This document shows positions 1 through 8,330 of a DNA stretch of 38,723 nt, piece after piece. A program made the position numbers and the translations under genes. Source of the stretch: Gammaproteobacteria bacterium (lineage in GTDB: Bacteria; Pseudomonadota; Gammaproteobacteria; JAADHQ01). The DNA lies in contig DRJK01000038.1 in assembly GCA_011052215.1 (NCBI GenBank), forward strand, positions 1 to 38,723, given 5' to 3'. Below the pieces are notes generated by a model, which had not been told where the DNA came from, searched no databases, and worked only from the letters and a program-made list of their open reading frames with translations. Position 1 is the stretch's first letter. Each line of letters opens with the position of its first letter.

Positions 1-212
1 TCCGACAGACTCCTAGAGAAACTAACATGCATTTTTACCAGTATTGTGACAGCTGTAGCCATATGGCCAAACATTTCAGGAGTATATAGTCGAGCATAAA
101 AATCCTCTGATTTTGTATTGTCATTTATTTTATCAATACCATAGACTGACAATAATCCAGAGCCAACTGGTGAGAAATACAGGCCGGCAATGATAAAAAG
201 TGAGGGTACCAG
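1..212. other. Left-edge non-coding leader of the TRAP binding-protein gene
   Basis: I see no convincing coding region here. The right end carries a good ribosome binding site (GAGGG, about 193-212 region) in front of the dctP-like start. AT-rich sequence around 100-150 has short inverted words (GTATTG/CAATAC and TTGTCA/TGACAA) that could be an operator, but this is weak. The window edge hides whatever lies upstream. Confidence 0.4.
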
Positions 213-1316
213 ATGAAACGACGAGAATTTGTTACAAAGCTGGGGATCGGCATGGCGGCAGGGGGAAGTCTGCTGGCAGGTTGTGACAAACAGGAAACCA
301 GTACAGCAAAGCCCGGCAAGGCAAAAACGGAATATGAATGGAATATGGTGACCACCTGGCCGAAGGATTTCCCCGGCCTGGGAACCGGCGCCAACACCCT
401 GGCGCGACAGATCAGCGAAATGAGTGGTGGCCGTATCAAGGTGACCGTATATGGTGCAAAAGAGCTGGTGCCGGCCTTTGAGGTCTTCGACGCCGTTTCC
501 AACGGTGCGGCCGAGATCGGTCATGGCGCGGCCTATTACTGGAAGGGCAAGAATGAGGCATTCCAGTTTTTCTCAACCGTCCCTTTCGGCATGAATGCGC
601 AGGAAATGAATGGCTGGATGCATCATGGTGGCGGCCTGGAACTCTGGAAGGAGGCCTATGCCCCTTTTAACCTGATACCGGCCCCGGCGGGAAATACCAC
701 CGTGCAGATGGCCGGCTGGTTTAACAAGGAAATTAATAATATATCAGACCTGAAGGGTTTGAAGATGCGCATACCCGGGCTCGGTGGCGAGGTGCTGGGC
801 CGTGCCGGCGGTACCCCCGTCAACCTGCCGGGGGGTGAGTTATTTACCGCACTCCAGACCGGCGTGCTGGATGCCACCGAATGGGTCGGCCCTTATAACG
901 ACCTGGCATTCGGTTTTCACAAGGTGGCCAAATATTACTATTACCCGGGATGGCATGAGCCCGGCACCACACTCGAGGCCATTATCAACAAAAAGGCCTT
1001 TGAGGCACTGCCTTCCGACTTGCAGGCAATCGTGACAGGGGCATGCCGAATCGCCAATCAGGATATGGTTGATGAATATACGGCCCATAATAATGCCGCA
1101 CTGGACGAGCTGGTTAATGTACACAAGGTACTGGTCAGGCGACTGCCGGACGATGTGCTGGCGAAACTGAAGGTACTGTCGGACGAGGTCGTGCATGAAG
1201 TGGCCAATAAAAATGATCTGGGCAAAAAGGTGTTTGCCTCCTATAGCAAGTTCCGTGAACAGGCGATGGAATGGCATAACATATCGGAGCGCGCATATTA
1301 TAATGCCCGGGGATAA
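213..1316 (+). CDS. TRAP transporter substrate-binding lipoprotein (DctP/TakP-like)
   Basis: Periplasmic solute-binding component of a tripartite ATP-independent (TRAP) transporter; 367 aa, normal for the family. The N-terminus has a twin-arginine-like RRxF motif (residues 3-6) followed by a hydrophobic stretch and a lipobox LLAGC ending at about residue 24, so the protein is probably Tat-exported and lipid-anchored, unlike the freely soluble binding proteins of many TRAP systems. The mature part (MVTTWPKDFPGLGTG, FDAVSNGAAEIGHG, LKGLKMRIPGLGGEV, TEWVGPYNDL) resembles the TakP/FcbT1 group (COG4663), some of which bind 2-oxo acids. The substrate here is unknown; an organic acid is a reasonable guess. 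A GAGGG ribosome binding site precedes the ATG. The membrane subunits lie convergently just downstream rather than in the same operon. Confidence 0.92.
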   Translation: MKRREFVTKLGIGMAAGGSLLAGCDKQETSTAKPGKAKTEYEWNMVTTWPKDFPGLGTGANTLARQISEMSGGRIKVTVYGAKELVPAFEVFDAVSNGAAEIGHGAAYYWKGKNEAFQFFSTVPFGMNAQEMNGWMHHGGGLELWKEAYAPFNLIPAPAGNTTVQMAGWFNKEINNISDLKGLKMRIPGLGGEVLGRAGGTPVNLPGGELFTALQTGVLDATEWVGPYNDLAFGFHKVAKYYYYPGWHEPGTTLEAIINKKAFEALPSDLQAIVTGACRIANQDMVDEYTAHNNAALDELVNVHKVLVRRLPDDVLAKLKVLSDEVVHEVANKNDLGKKVFASYSKFREQAMEWHNISERAYYNARG

Positions 1317-1394
1317 GCCGGAGGATATTTGTTCGTATCATTACCCTGTACAACCCGAACACCGGTAACAGATTACCCCTGGCAACAGGGTTAA

Positions 1395-2759
1395 CTAGAA
1401 TATTTTTTCAGGTAGCCATGTCGCCAGTTCCGGCCACACGGCCAGGGCAACCATCATGAGTATCTGGATGCCAATAAATGGAATAACCCCCTTATACATT
1501 TGTTCTGTTCTAACCTCGGCAGGTGCCACGCTACGCAAATAAAACAGTGAAAAACCGAATGGCGGCGTCAGGAAGGAGGTTTGCAGGTTAATCGCAATCA
1601 TAATTCCCAGCCAGGTCGGGTGCACGCCCATCGTCAGTAATACCGGTGCAACGATGGGGACAACGACAAATGTAATTTCGATGAAGTCGAGTATAAAACC
1701 CAGCAGAAACATCAGTACCATAACCAGCAGGATGGCGGTGAACTGACTGCCGGGCAGATCATTAAGCATCCCGGAGACCAGTTCTTCACCACTGTACCCG
1801 CGGAATACCAGTGAAAAAATGGTGGCGCCTATAAAAATCATAAAAACCATACTGGTAATGGCAACTGTACGCCGCATGGCATAACGTAATACATCAAGGT
1901 TGAATTGTCGTTGCATGACAGCCAGCAGGATAGCCCCCAATGCCCCGATGGATGCGGCCTCGGTGGGCGCGGCCAGTCCGGCAATGATTGAGCCAAGTAC
2001 GGCAATGATCAGTAACAGGGGCGGCAGCAGAGCGACAAAGACCTGTTTTAATAAATCCTTGTGTGATCGAAGCCGCCGTTCTTCTTCTGGAATGGCCGGC
2101 ATGGTGTCCGGGTGACGTATCGACATGAAGACCAGATACAGAATATAAAGAATGACCAGCCCGATGCCCGGAATCAATGCCCCCGCAAACAATTCACCGA
2201 CCGATGTCTGTACTGAACCCGCCTTGTTGGCGGCGTTGGTCAGCACATCACCGAGCAAGATCAGGACAATGGACGGCGGGATAATCTGGCCAAGTGTGCC
2301 CGATGCGCAAATCGTCCCGGTTACGACGGCAGGGTCATAACCGCGACGTAACATGGTTGGTAAAGACAGCAGCCCCATGGTGACGACAGTCGCACCGACA
2401 ATACCGGTGCTTGCCGCCATTAATGTTCCAACAATAATGACGGAATATCCCAGGCCGCCGCGCAGTGGCCCGAACAGGGCCGCCATGGTTTCCAGCAGGT
2501 TTTCCGCAACCCGCGATCGTTCCAGCACAAGCCCCATAAACACAAACAAGGGAACCGCAACCAGTGACTCGTTTTGCATGATGCCGAAAATCCGGCTGGT
2601 GCCAGCGTTCAGGAATGCAGTTTTGAATGTAATCAAATCAAATGCATTCATCAGGCTGCCGAAGAGTGCAAACAACAGTGCCGTCCCGGCCAGGCTGAAG
2701 GCAACCGGAAAGCCGGCCATCAGCACAAGACAAACAACAATGAACATGATAATGGCCAA
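1395..2759 (-). CDS. dctM: TRAP transporter large permease subunit (DctM-like)
   Basis: Large membrane subunit that carries out sodium-coupled solute transport in TRAP systems. The 454 aa are almost entirely hydrophobic, with about 12 predicted membrane segments and family stretches such as GIVGATVVTMGLLSLPTML and GTLGQIIPPSIVLILLG. The open reading frame starts with TTG only 2 bases after the dctQ stop codon, so the two are translationally coupled. An ATG 12 bases further in (2747) would give a 450-aa protein and cannot be excluded. It ends 78 bases from the end of the convergent binding-protein gene; a short CCCTG/CAGGG hairpin with a GCAA loop lies between them, but I see no clear T-run terminator. 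It should work with the adjacent DctQ and very probably with the binding protein at 213-1316. Confidence 0.93.
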   Translation of the reverse strand: MAIIMFIVVCLVLMAGFPVAFSLAGTALLFALFGSLMNAFDLITFKTAFLNAGTSRIFGIMQNESLVAVPLFVFMGLVLERSRVAENLLETMAALFGPLRGGLGYSVIIVGTLMAASTGIVGATVVTMGLLSLPTMLRRGYDPAVVTGTICASGTLGQIIPPSIVLILLGDVLTNAANKAGSVQTSVGELFAGALIPGIGLVILYILYLVFMSIRHPDTMPAIPEEERRLRSHKDLLKQVFVALLPPLLLIIAVLGSIIAGLAAPTEAASIGALGAILLAVMQRQFNLDVLRYAMRRTVAITSMVFMIFIGATIFSLVFRGYSGEELVSGMLNDLPGSQFTAILLVMVLMFLLGFILDFIEITFVVVPIVAPVLLTMGVHPTWLGIMIAINLQTSFLTPPFGFSLFYLRSVAPAEVRTEQMYKGVIPFIGIQILMMVALAVWPELATWLPEKIF

Positions 2760-2761
2760 GG

Positions 2762-3346
2762 CTACGCAGTTTCCCTGCTTCGGAGTTTCTGAATATTATC
2801 AAGCAGCAATGCCGTTCCCTGAAGGATCATCAGTACAGGCATGATCAGCAGCAATGTTTTCAGGACATAGAGAAAAGGGAGCCCGCCAGGACGCGATGAT
2901 GCCTCCATAATGGCCCAGGAATTGAAGACATAAGTCCAGCTCATAAAAAAGATAAACAGGAATGTCGGGTAGTACAGCAGAATCATTCCGAGGATATTCA
3001 CCCATGCCCGGGTGCGCGGTTTCATATTTCGATACAATATGTCGATACGGACATGATCACCGGATTGCATCGCATAGCTGACACCGACCATAAAAATAAT
3101 GGCGTGCACATACTGGATGCTGTCATTCATTGCATTGACATTACGGCTGTATACTGTGCGTATAGCATCCCAGTCGAGTGAGAACAGGTTAAGGGACAAA
3201 AACCATTCATTGCTGAGCAGGTAGCGTGGTATGGCGACAAGCAGTGTCAGGAAAACAAGCAGCAGAACCATCCACGAAATGATGTGGCCGCAACGTTCTG
3301 AAAACTCGCCAAGGATGTCTGTTATTTTACTAATCGCAGCACTCAC
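2762..3346 (-). CDS. dctQ: TRAP transporter small permease subunit (DctQ-like)
   Basis: Small four-helix membrane subunit of a TRAP transporter; 194 aa. Four hydrophobic segments are visible at about residues 20-45, 70-85, 108-135 and 160-180, separated by charged loops. The stretch SGDHVRIDILYRNMKPRTRAWVN, split here by family convention around the second loop, is typical of the DctQ family. The start codon is GTG. The gene lies directly before dctM with 2 bases between them. A TATAAT sequence on the minus strand at 3375-3380, about 30 bases before the start, could be the -10 element, but no good -35 box accompanies it. Confidence 0.88.
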   Translation of the reverse strand: MSAAISKITDILGEFSERCGHIISWMVLLLVFLTLLVAIPRYLLSNEWFLSLNLFSLDWDAIRTVYSRNVNAMNDSIQYVHAIIFMVGVSYAMQSGDHVRIDILYRNMKPRTRAWVNILGMILLYYPTFLFIFFMSWTYVFNSWAIMEASSRPGGLPFLYVLKTLLLIMPVLMILQGTALLLDNIQKLRSRETA

Positions 3347-3450
3347 CGGTTATCGGGTTACCAACAAGTTGCAGATTATAAAGTAGTTGGGGGGTAAAAG
3401 CAGAGTCAGCGGTCGATTATAATGCCTGCTGACCTGTCAACACTGCCGGT

Positions 3451-3957
3451 TTATTTTCCGGCAGCCGGTGTCTTCATTAATTTATCCAGGTCCGGGACAC
3501 TGTAACCACGATATTTTACGATACCGTTCGGGGCAATCAGTTCAAAGGTGGGTGTTCCGACCAGCTGATATTCCTCGGCTAGTTTTGCCTTCTTTTCATC
3601 ATCATTCAAAACAAGATAATCCAGCTTGAATTCAAAGACATAGTCTTCGACTTCATCCTTGTTTTCAAAACCGACGTTGATTGCGGCAAAGGCCAGGCCC
3701 TTGTCGTTATATTTATTATGAATTTCCTTGAATTTGGGGATCAGGGCATGACAGACATGGCATCTTGTCGACCAGAACACCAGCAGGACATGACCTTTTT
3801 TTCTCAATTCCTTGAGTGAGTGGGTCTTGCCCTTCAGATCATTGAGTTCAAACTCCGGGGCCTGCTGGCCAACCTTGGGCCCGATCGAGGCCATAGCAGT
3901 GCTGCCTGCCAATATAAGGAATAAAAAAGTATAGAGCTGTTGAATAGAGCGTGGCAT
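3451..3957 (-). CDS. TlpA/redoxin-like exported thioredoxin-fold protein with CHVC active site
   Basis: Thiol-disulfide protein of the TlpA/ResA type, probably acting outside the inner membrane. From the ATG at 3957 it is 168 aa. A longer frame reaches 3999, but 3957 is preceded by an AAGG sequence and gives a clean signal peptide (hydrophobic residues 10-23, cleavage near AMA-S). The redoxin core starts with PKVGQQAPEFEL. The active site is WSTRCHVC (Cys66, Cys69) and the cis-proline loop is GTPT (Pro136). CHVC differs from the usual CxPC of TlpA/ResA, which should change the redox potential. It follows the DUF2782 gene by 69 bases and may be the last gene of the LOG–DUF2782 unit. Its partner is unknown; delivery of electrons to a secreted or cytochrome-maturation target is possible. 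Confidence 0.85.
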   Translation of the reverse strand: MPRSIQQLYTFLFLILAGSTAMASIGPKVGQQAPEFELNDLKGKTHSLKELRKKGHVLLVFWSTRCHVCHALIPKFKEIHNKYNDKGLAFAAINVGFENKDEVEDYVFEFKLDYLVLNDDEKKAKLAEEYQLVGTPTFELIAPNGIVKYRGYSVPDLDKLMKTPAAGK

Positions 3958-4026
3958 TTGTACAACCTTCAAAATTAGCATCTGTGTTGTGTATGACATC
4001 CCTGGCCATATAAAAGTTCATCATGA

Positions 4027-4365
4027 TTACCATTCAAAGAGTTTCCAGAATGGCGTACTGATATCGTCAAGTTCCCTGCGGATGGCCTGCCCTGATGCGG
4101 CGTCTGAGTAACGGATGTAATAAGGTTTACCGATCTTTGGTATCACCCGGATCATATATAACCGGCCATTAATGCGGTATTCCTCAATAACTTTTTTCTT
4201 GCCTTTGTGGATGGTGACATCGGCCTTGATGCTGGATTGTTCATCAAAGTCCTTAAAGTCGGCCGGCATATCCGGCGGTGGCGGCACCTCGGGTTTTTGA
4301 TTGCCTGCGGTCACGGCCGTGCTGAGAGAAAGTATGGAAAACAGGGTAATCAGCTTAAATATCAT
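4027..4365 (-). CDS. DUF2782 family exported protein
   Basis: Small protein (112 aa) of the DUF2782 family, which is commonly found next to polA in gammaproteobacteria; no function is established. The N-terminal 20 residues form a signal peptide (MIFKLITLF... TAVTAG), followed by a proline-rich stretch PEVPPPPDMP and a basic beta-rich domain (ADVTIHKGKKKVIEEYRING, MIRVIPKIGKPYYIRYSD) ending in FWKLFEW. I chose the ATG at 4365 because it opens the signal peptide and has a GGAG sequence about 10 bases upstream; the longer frame to 4446 overlaps the LOG gene in another frame. It begins 4 bases after the LOG stop, so the two are almost certainly co-transcribed. Confidence 0.85.
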   Translation of the reverse strand: MIFKLITLFSILSLSTAVTAGNQKPEVPPPPDMPADFKDFDEQSSIKADVTIHKGKKKVIEEYRINGRLYMIRVIPKIGKPYYIRYSDAASGQAIRRELDDISTPFWKLFEW

Positions 4366-4369
4366 ATAG

Positions 4370-5095
4370 TTATAGCTCCAGCATAACGGCTTGCTCTTCA
4401 GCAGAAAGCACGAAGTCCCGGCTTTCGTAGTGTTTGAATATCGCATTTACCACATCCTTTGGCTCATCCAGGATGGTAATCAGGTCCAGATCCTCAGGGT
4501 TGATGGTCCCCGCATCGACCAGGGCCGTGCGAAACCAGTCGATCAGTTTTTCCCAGAACGAGGAAACGACAAGGATGATGGGGATACGGCGACTTTTTCC
4601 CGTCTGTACCAGGGTCAGTATTTCCGCCAGTTCATCCAGGGTTCCAAAGCCACCCGGCAGGACGACATAGGCCGAGGCGTACTTGACGAACATGACCTTG
4701 CGTGAGAAGAAATGCCTGAAGCTGAGGCGGATATTCTGGAATTCATTACCTGATTGTTCATGTGGCAGCTGAATATTCAGCCCGACACTGGGTGACTTGC
4801 CCTCGTAGGCCCCCTTGTTGGCCGCCTCCATAATGCCCGGGCCACCCCCGCTGACGACAGAAAAACCGGCATTGGACAGTTCGTTGGCAATCTGTTCGGC
4901 CAGTTTGTAATGGGGGTCATCTGGACGGGTGCGGGCCGAGCCGAAGATACTGACCGACGGGCTGATTTCGGCCAGGCGCTCAAATCCTTCGACAAACTCT
5001 GCCATGATCTGGAAAATTTTCCAGGATTCACGTGACAACATACTGTCATCAATGGGTTTTAAACCGGGATGTAAGGATTTGTCTTTTTCGTCCAT
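4370..5095 (-). CDS. LOG-family (TIGR00730, 'lysine decarboxylase-like') nucleotide phosphoribohydrolase
   Basis: Cytosolic protein of the LONELY GUY family, whose members hydrolyse nucleoside 5'-monophosphates to base and ribose phosphate; some release cytokinin bases. It is 241 aa with the signature motifs SGGGPGIMEA (residues 82-91) and PGGFGTLDE (147-155), plus the conserved Arg/Lys stretch SRKVMFVKYA. The start at 5095 is chosen because AGGA sits 6 bases before it; a longer frame to 5125 lacks a site. The roughly 35-residue leader before the fold marks the longer bacterial LOG type. It is divergent from polA across 88 bases and heads a minus-strand unit with DUF2782 and perhaps the CHVC thioredoxin. 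Confidence 0.9.
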   Translation of the reverse strand: MDEKDKSLHPGLKPIDDSMLSRESWKIFQIMAEFVEGFERLAEISPSVSIFGSARTRPDDPHYKLAEQIANELSNAGFSVVSGGGPGIMEAANKGAYEGKSPSVGLNIQLPHEQSGNEFQNIRLSFRHFFSRKVMFVKYASAYVVLPGGFGTLDELAEILTLVQTGKSRRIPIILVVSSFWEKLIDWFRTALVDAGTINPEDLDLITILDEPKDVVNAIFKHYESRDFVLSAEEQAVMLEL

Positions 5096-5147
5096 GCTAT
5101 TTCCTGTTAGATTATGTAATGACAATATTTACTTCAGGCAACATCAT

Positions 5148-5153
5148 TATAAT
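5148..5153 (+). promoter_or_regulatory. Perfect -10 hexamer TATAAT upstream of polA
   Basis: TATAAT lies 30 bases before the polA start in the divergent LOG/polA intergenic region. The sequence 17 bases further upstream (ATATTT) is a poor -35 box, so the promoter is likely weak or activator-assisted. Confidence 0.45.
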
Positions 5154-5183
5154 AGCACCAAGTATCGCAGCTCAGGAAATAAC

Positions 5184-7892
5184 ATGCCCAGACAGAAAAA
5201 AAAGCCGTTGATCCTCGTCGATGGATCATCCTATCTTTACCGTGCATACCACGCCATGCCACCGTTGACTAATTCAAACGGTGAACCGACAGGAACGGTT
5301 TATGGTGTGATTAACATGCTGCGTAAACTGATCCAGGAATATCAGCCAGACGAGATGGTTGTAATTTTTGATGCCCGCGGAAAAACATTTCGTGATGACC
5401 TGTACCCGGAGTACAAGGCCAACCGGCCACCCATGCCGGCAGACCTTAGCCAACAGGTAGAGCCCCTGCTAGATATCGTTCGTGCGATGGGCCTGCCATT
5501 GATGCAGGTACCCGGTGTTGAGGCCGACGATGTCATTGGCACACTGGCGCGCCAGGCCGAGGCAAAAGGTCAGGAAGTGGTGATATCCACCGGTGATAAA
5601 GACATGGCGCAACTGGTCGATGACAAAATCAGCCTGATCAATACCATGACAAATGCCAGCATGGACGAACAAGGCGTCAAGGACAAATTTGGTGTAACAC
5701 CATCGCAGATCATTGATTACCTCGCGCTGATCGGCGATACCTCGGATAATGTACCCGGCATTCCCAAGGTAGGTCCAAAGACCGCAGCCAGGTGGCTGGA
5801 TGAATTCAAAAACCTGGACGTCATTATTGACAGTGCGGACACCTTCAAGGGAAAGATCGGCGAAAACCTGCGTAACAGTCTGGAGCAGATACCGTTATCC
5901 AGACAACTGGTGACCATAAAATGTGACGTTGATCTTGGCCAGGAAGGCGGCGACCTGACCATAAAAACACCCGATCGTGATGCCTTGATAAAATGGTTTG
6001 GTCGACTGGAGTTCAAGACCTGGCTGGGCGAGATACTGGACTCCGGTGATCCATCGCATGTTACCGACTCCGGTGACGTTATTGAAGTTGATTATGAAAC
6101 AGTGCTGACACAACAATGTCTGGACCAATGGATTTCAAAACTGGGAAAGGCGGAATTGTTTTCGTTCGACACAGAGACCACCAGCCTGGATTATATGCAG
6201 GCCGAAATTGTCGGCCTGTCATTTTCAACCGAGCCTGGCAAGGCGGCCTACGTTCCACTCGCACATGATTATCCGGGTGCCCCCGGGCAGCTGTCACGTG
6301 ACAAGGTGCTGGCACAACTCAAACCCCTGCTGGAAAACAGCACACCCGGAATAATTGGCCAGCACATCAAGTACGATATGAATGTACTGACGCATTACGG
6401 TATTCAGTTGCAGGGCATAGCCTATGACACCATGCTGGAATCATACGTGTATAACAGTACTGCCACGCGCCATGATATGGATTCACTTGCGCTGAAATAC
6501 CTTGGGTATAAAACCGTCCACTTCGAAGACATTGCAGGCAAAGGCGCAAAACAGCTGACCTTTAACCAGATAGACCTGGAGCAGGCCTCGCCGTATGCGG
6601 CGGAGGACGCCGATATAACGTTACGCTTGCATCAGGTCTTATGGCAAAAACTTGCACAGGAAAAAAAATCCCGTCAGGTATTCGAGCAAATCGAAAGACC
6701 GCTGATTCCCGTGCTTTCCGAGATGGAGTGCAATGGTGTTCTGGTCGATACACAGATGCTTGGCAAACAAAGTGTAGAACTGGCGAAGGGCATGGACGAC
6801 ATCGCCAGGCAAACATACGAATTGGCCGGGGAGGAATTTAATATGTCCTCACCGAAGCAATTACAGGTCATACTGTTTGAAAAACTCGGCCTGCCTGTTC
6901 TGAAAAAAACGCCCAAGGGCCAGCCATCTACAGCAGAAGAGGTATTGCAGGAACTGGCCAATGATTACCCTATCCCTGAACTGATACTCGAATACCGGGG
7001 TATGAATAAACTTAAAAATACCTATACAGACAGATTGCCTGAACAGGTTGACCCCGATACCGGGCGTGTACATACCTCCTATCATCAGGCCGTTGCGGCC
7101 ACCGGGCGGCTTTCATCTTCCAGGCCCAATCTGCAAAACATTCCAGTCAGGACGGCAGAGGGAAGAAGAATTCGCCAGGCATTTATCGCACCATCCGGTT
7201 ATGAAATGATTGCTGCGGATTATTCACAGATTGAACTGAGAATTATGGCGCATCTTTCCGGAGACAGGGGCCTGCTTGATGCCTTTGCCGAGGGTGTTGA
7301 CGTGCATCGTGCAACCGCAGCAGAGGTGTTTGCAGTTGATCGCGACGAGGTAAGCGATGACCAGCGACGTTCCGCCAAGGCAATTAATTTTGGTTTGATT
7401 TATGGCATGTCGGCGTTCGGGCTGGCAAGGCAACTCGGTGTTGAAAGGCGTGTGGCACAGGAATACGTCAACCTGTATTTCGACAGATACAGGGGCGTAA
7501 AAAAATATATGGAAGAGACACGTGAGCGTGCGCGTGAACAGGGCTATGTTGAAACGGTGTTTGGCCGGCGTCTTTATCTACCCGACATCAAATCAAGGAA
7601 TGTACAGGTACGCCAGTACGCCGAGCGAACCGCCATCAATGCACCGATGCAGGGAACGGCCGCCGATATCATCAAGCTGGCAATGATATCGGTATACGAA
7701 TGGATGCAGAAGGAAAAGCCGGATATGAAAATGATCATGCAGGTACACGATGAACTGGTTTTTGAAATCAGTGAATCAGAGGTTGATCAGTCGCTTAAAC
7801 AGATAGCGTTCTGTATGAGTTCTGCTGCCGACCTGTCAGTACCACTGGTTGTGGATATTGGCCGTGGCAGGAACTGGGACGAGGCGCATTAG
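5184..7892 (+). CDS. polA: DNA polymerase I
   Basis: Repair and Okazaki-fragment polymerase, 902 aa, close to the 928 aa of E. coli PolA. Three domains are visible. The 5' nuclease (about 1-290) has LILVDGSSYLYRAYHA, VEADDVIGTLA and IGDTSDNVPGIPKVGPKTA. The 3'-5' exonuclease (about 310-510) keeps the catalytic DTE motif (Asp329, Glu331), so proofreading should be active. The polymerase (about 515-902) has motif A (ADYSQIELRIMAHLSGD), the O-helix (RRSAKAINFGLIYG) and motif C (QVHDELVFE). The start at 5184 has AGGA 7 bases upstream; a frame extending to 4929 runs through the divergent LOG gene and is spurious. Downstream lie a repeat element and a candidate small RNA, then convergent engB. Confidence 0.98.
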   Translation: MPRQKKKPLILVDGSSYLYRAYHAMPPLTNSNGEPTGTVYGVINMLRKLIQEYQPDEMVVIFDARGKTFRDDLYPEYKANRPPMPADLSQQVEPLLDIVRAMGLPLMQVPGVEADDVIGTLARQAEAKGQEVVISTGDKDMAQLVDDKISLINTMTNASMDEQGVKDKFGVTPSQIIDYLALIGDTSDNVPGIPKVGPKTAARWLDEFKNLDVIIDSADTFKGKIGENLRNSLEQIPLSRQLVTIKCDVDLGQEGGDLTIKTPDRDALIKWFGRLEFKTWLGEILDSGDPSHVTDSGDVIEVDYETVLTQQCLDQWISKLGKAELFSFDTETTSLDYMQAEIVGLSFSTEPGKAAYVPLAHDYPGAPGQLSRDKVLAQLKPLLENSTPGIIGQHIKYDMNVLTHYGIQLQGIAYDTMLESYVYNSTATRHDMDSLALKYLGYKTVHFEDIAGKGAKQLTFNQIDLEQASPYAAEDADITLRLHQVLWQKLAQEKKSRQVFEQIERPLIPVLSEMECNGVLVDTQMLGKQSVELAKGMDDIARQTYELAGEEFNMSSPKQLQVILFEKLGLPVLKKTPKGQPSTAEEVLQELANDYPIPELILEYRGMNKLKNTYTDRLPEQVDPDTGRVHTSYHQAVAATGRLSSSRPNLQNIPVRTAEGRRIRQAFIAPSGYEMIAADYSQIELRIMAHLSGDRGLLDAFAEGVDVHRATAAEVFAVDRDEVSDDQRRSAKAINFGLIYGMSAFGLARQLGVERRVAQEYVNLYFDRYRGVKKYMEETRERAREQGYVETVFGRRLYLPDIKSRNVQVRQYAERTAINAPMQGTAADIIKLAMISVYEWMQKEKPDMKMIMQVHDELVFEISESEVDQSLKQIAFCMSSAADLSVPLVVDIGRGRNWDEAH

Positions 7893-8007
7893 CGGCTATG
7901 GCTCCAACAGGAACAATAAATTCCGGTTTGCAGGCATATTGATATTAAATAAAGCCAGGTAAACGCCGCCAGACGAGATAATGTATCTATATTTAATTAC
8001 ACTATTG

Positions 8008-8220
8008 CCCCGTTAACTTTATGAAATACATAACAATGTGAGGACATGAAACCGGCAGGCCTGATCAAGACACGCAAAAACATGCCATCCATGGCGGCTC
8101 GGCTGCCGCGTCCATGCGGCAGACGGTCTTGATCAGGCCTGCCGATTCCATGTCCGGATTGCGGGTTAGCCCAAAATACACTTGTCGCTTACATTTCAAC
8201 TACATTCGTCATGGGTTAAC
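8008..8220 (-). repeat. Dispersed intergenic repeat, copy 1 (full length, with palindromic core)
   Basis: A 213-base element between polA and the candidate small RNA. Its ends carry GTTAAC words (CCCCGTTAAC on the left, GGGTTAAC on the right). Outer arms of roughly 35 and 65 bases match copy 2 (26427-26614) at about 90 % when one copy is reversed. The core (8042-8155) is a large inverted repeat: arms 8042-8071 and 8126-8155 (30 bases, 2 mismatches) around a 54-base loop. I assign the minus strand to express opposite outer orientation to copies 2 and 3. No protein is encoded. It resembles a REP or MITE type element; no transposase is present in the window. Confidence 0.88.
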
Positions 8221-8298
8221 ATGACAGTAGTGATTTAATTATTGTAAAATTTTATCAAACACTTGCGATTTTCTGTGAAGTATTTACAATTTGTTTAT

Positions 8299-8325
8299 GA
8301 ACTTTTTAGGACGGGATAAGTCTTA
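8299..8325 (+). promoter_or_regulatory. Sigma-E/AlgU-type promoter of the polA–engB small RNA
   Basis: GAACTT (8299-8304), a 16-base spacer and TCTTA (8321-8325) closely match the extracytoplasmic stress sigma consensus GAACTT-N16/17-TCTGA. The preceding 80 bases are AT-rich. The transcript would start about 8331. In Pseudomonas aeruginosa the ErsA RNA at the same locus depends on AlgU (sigma-22), which makes this match more credible. An alternative sigma-70 reading (TTGTTT, 17 bases, GGATAA) is poorer. Confidence 0.55.
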
Positions 8326-8330
8326 ATAAG

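Noticed and set aside
4929-5183. N-terminal extension of polA
   Set aside because: It is antisense to the LOG gene, and the start at 5184 has a proper ribosome binding site and family-typical N-terminus.
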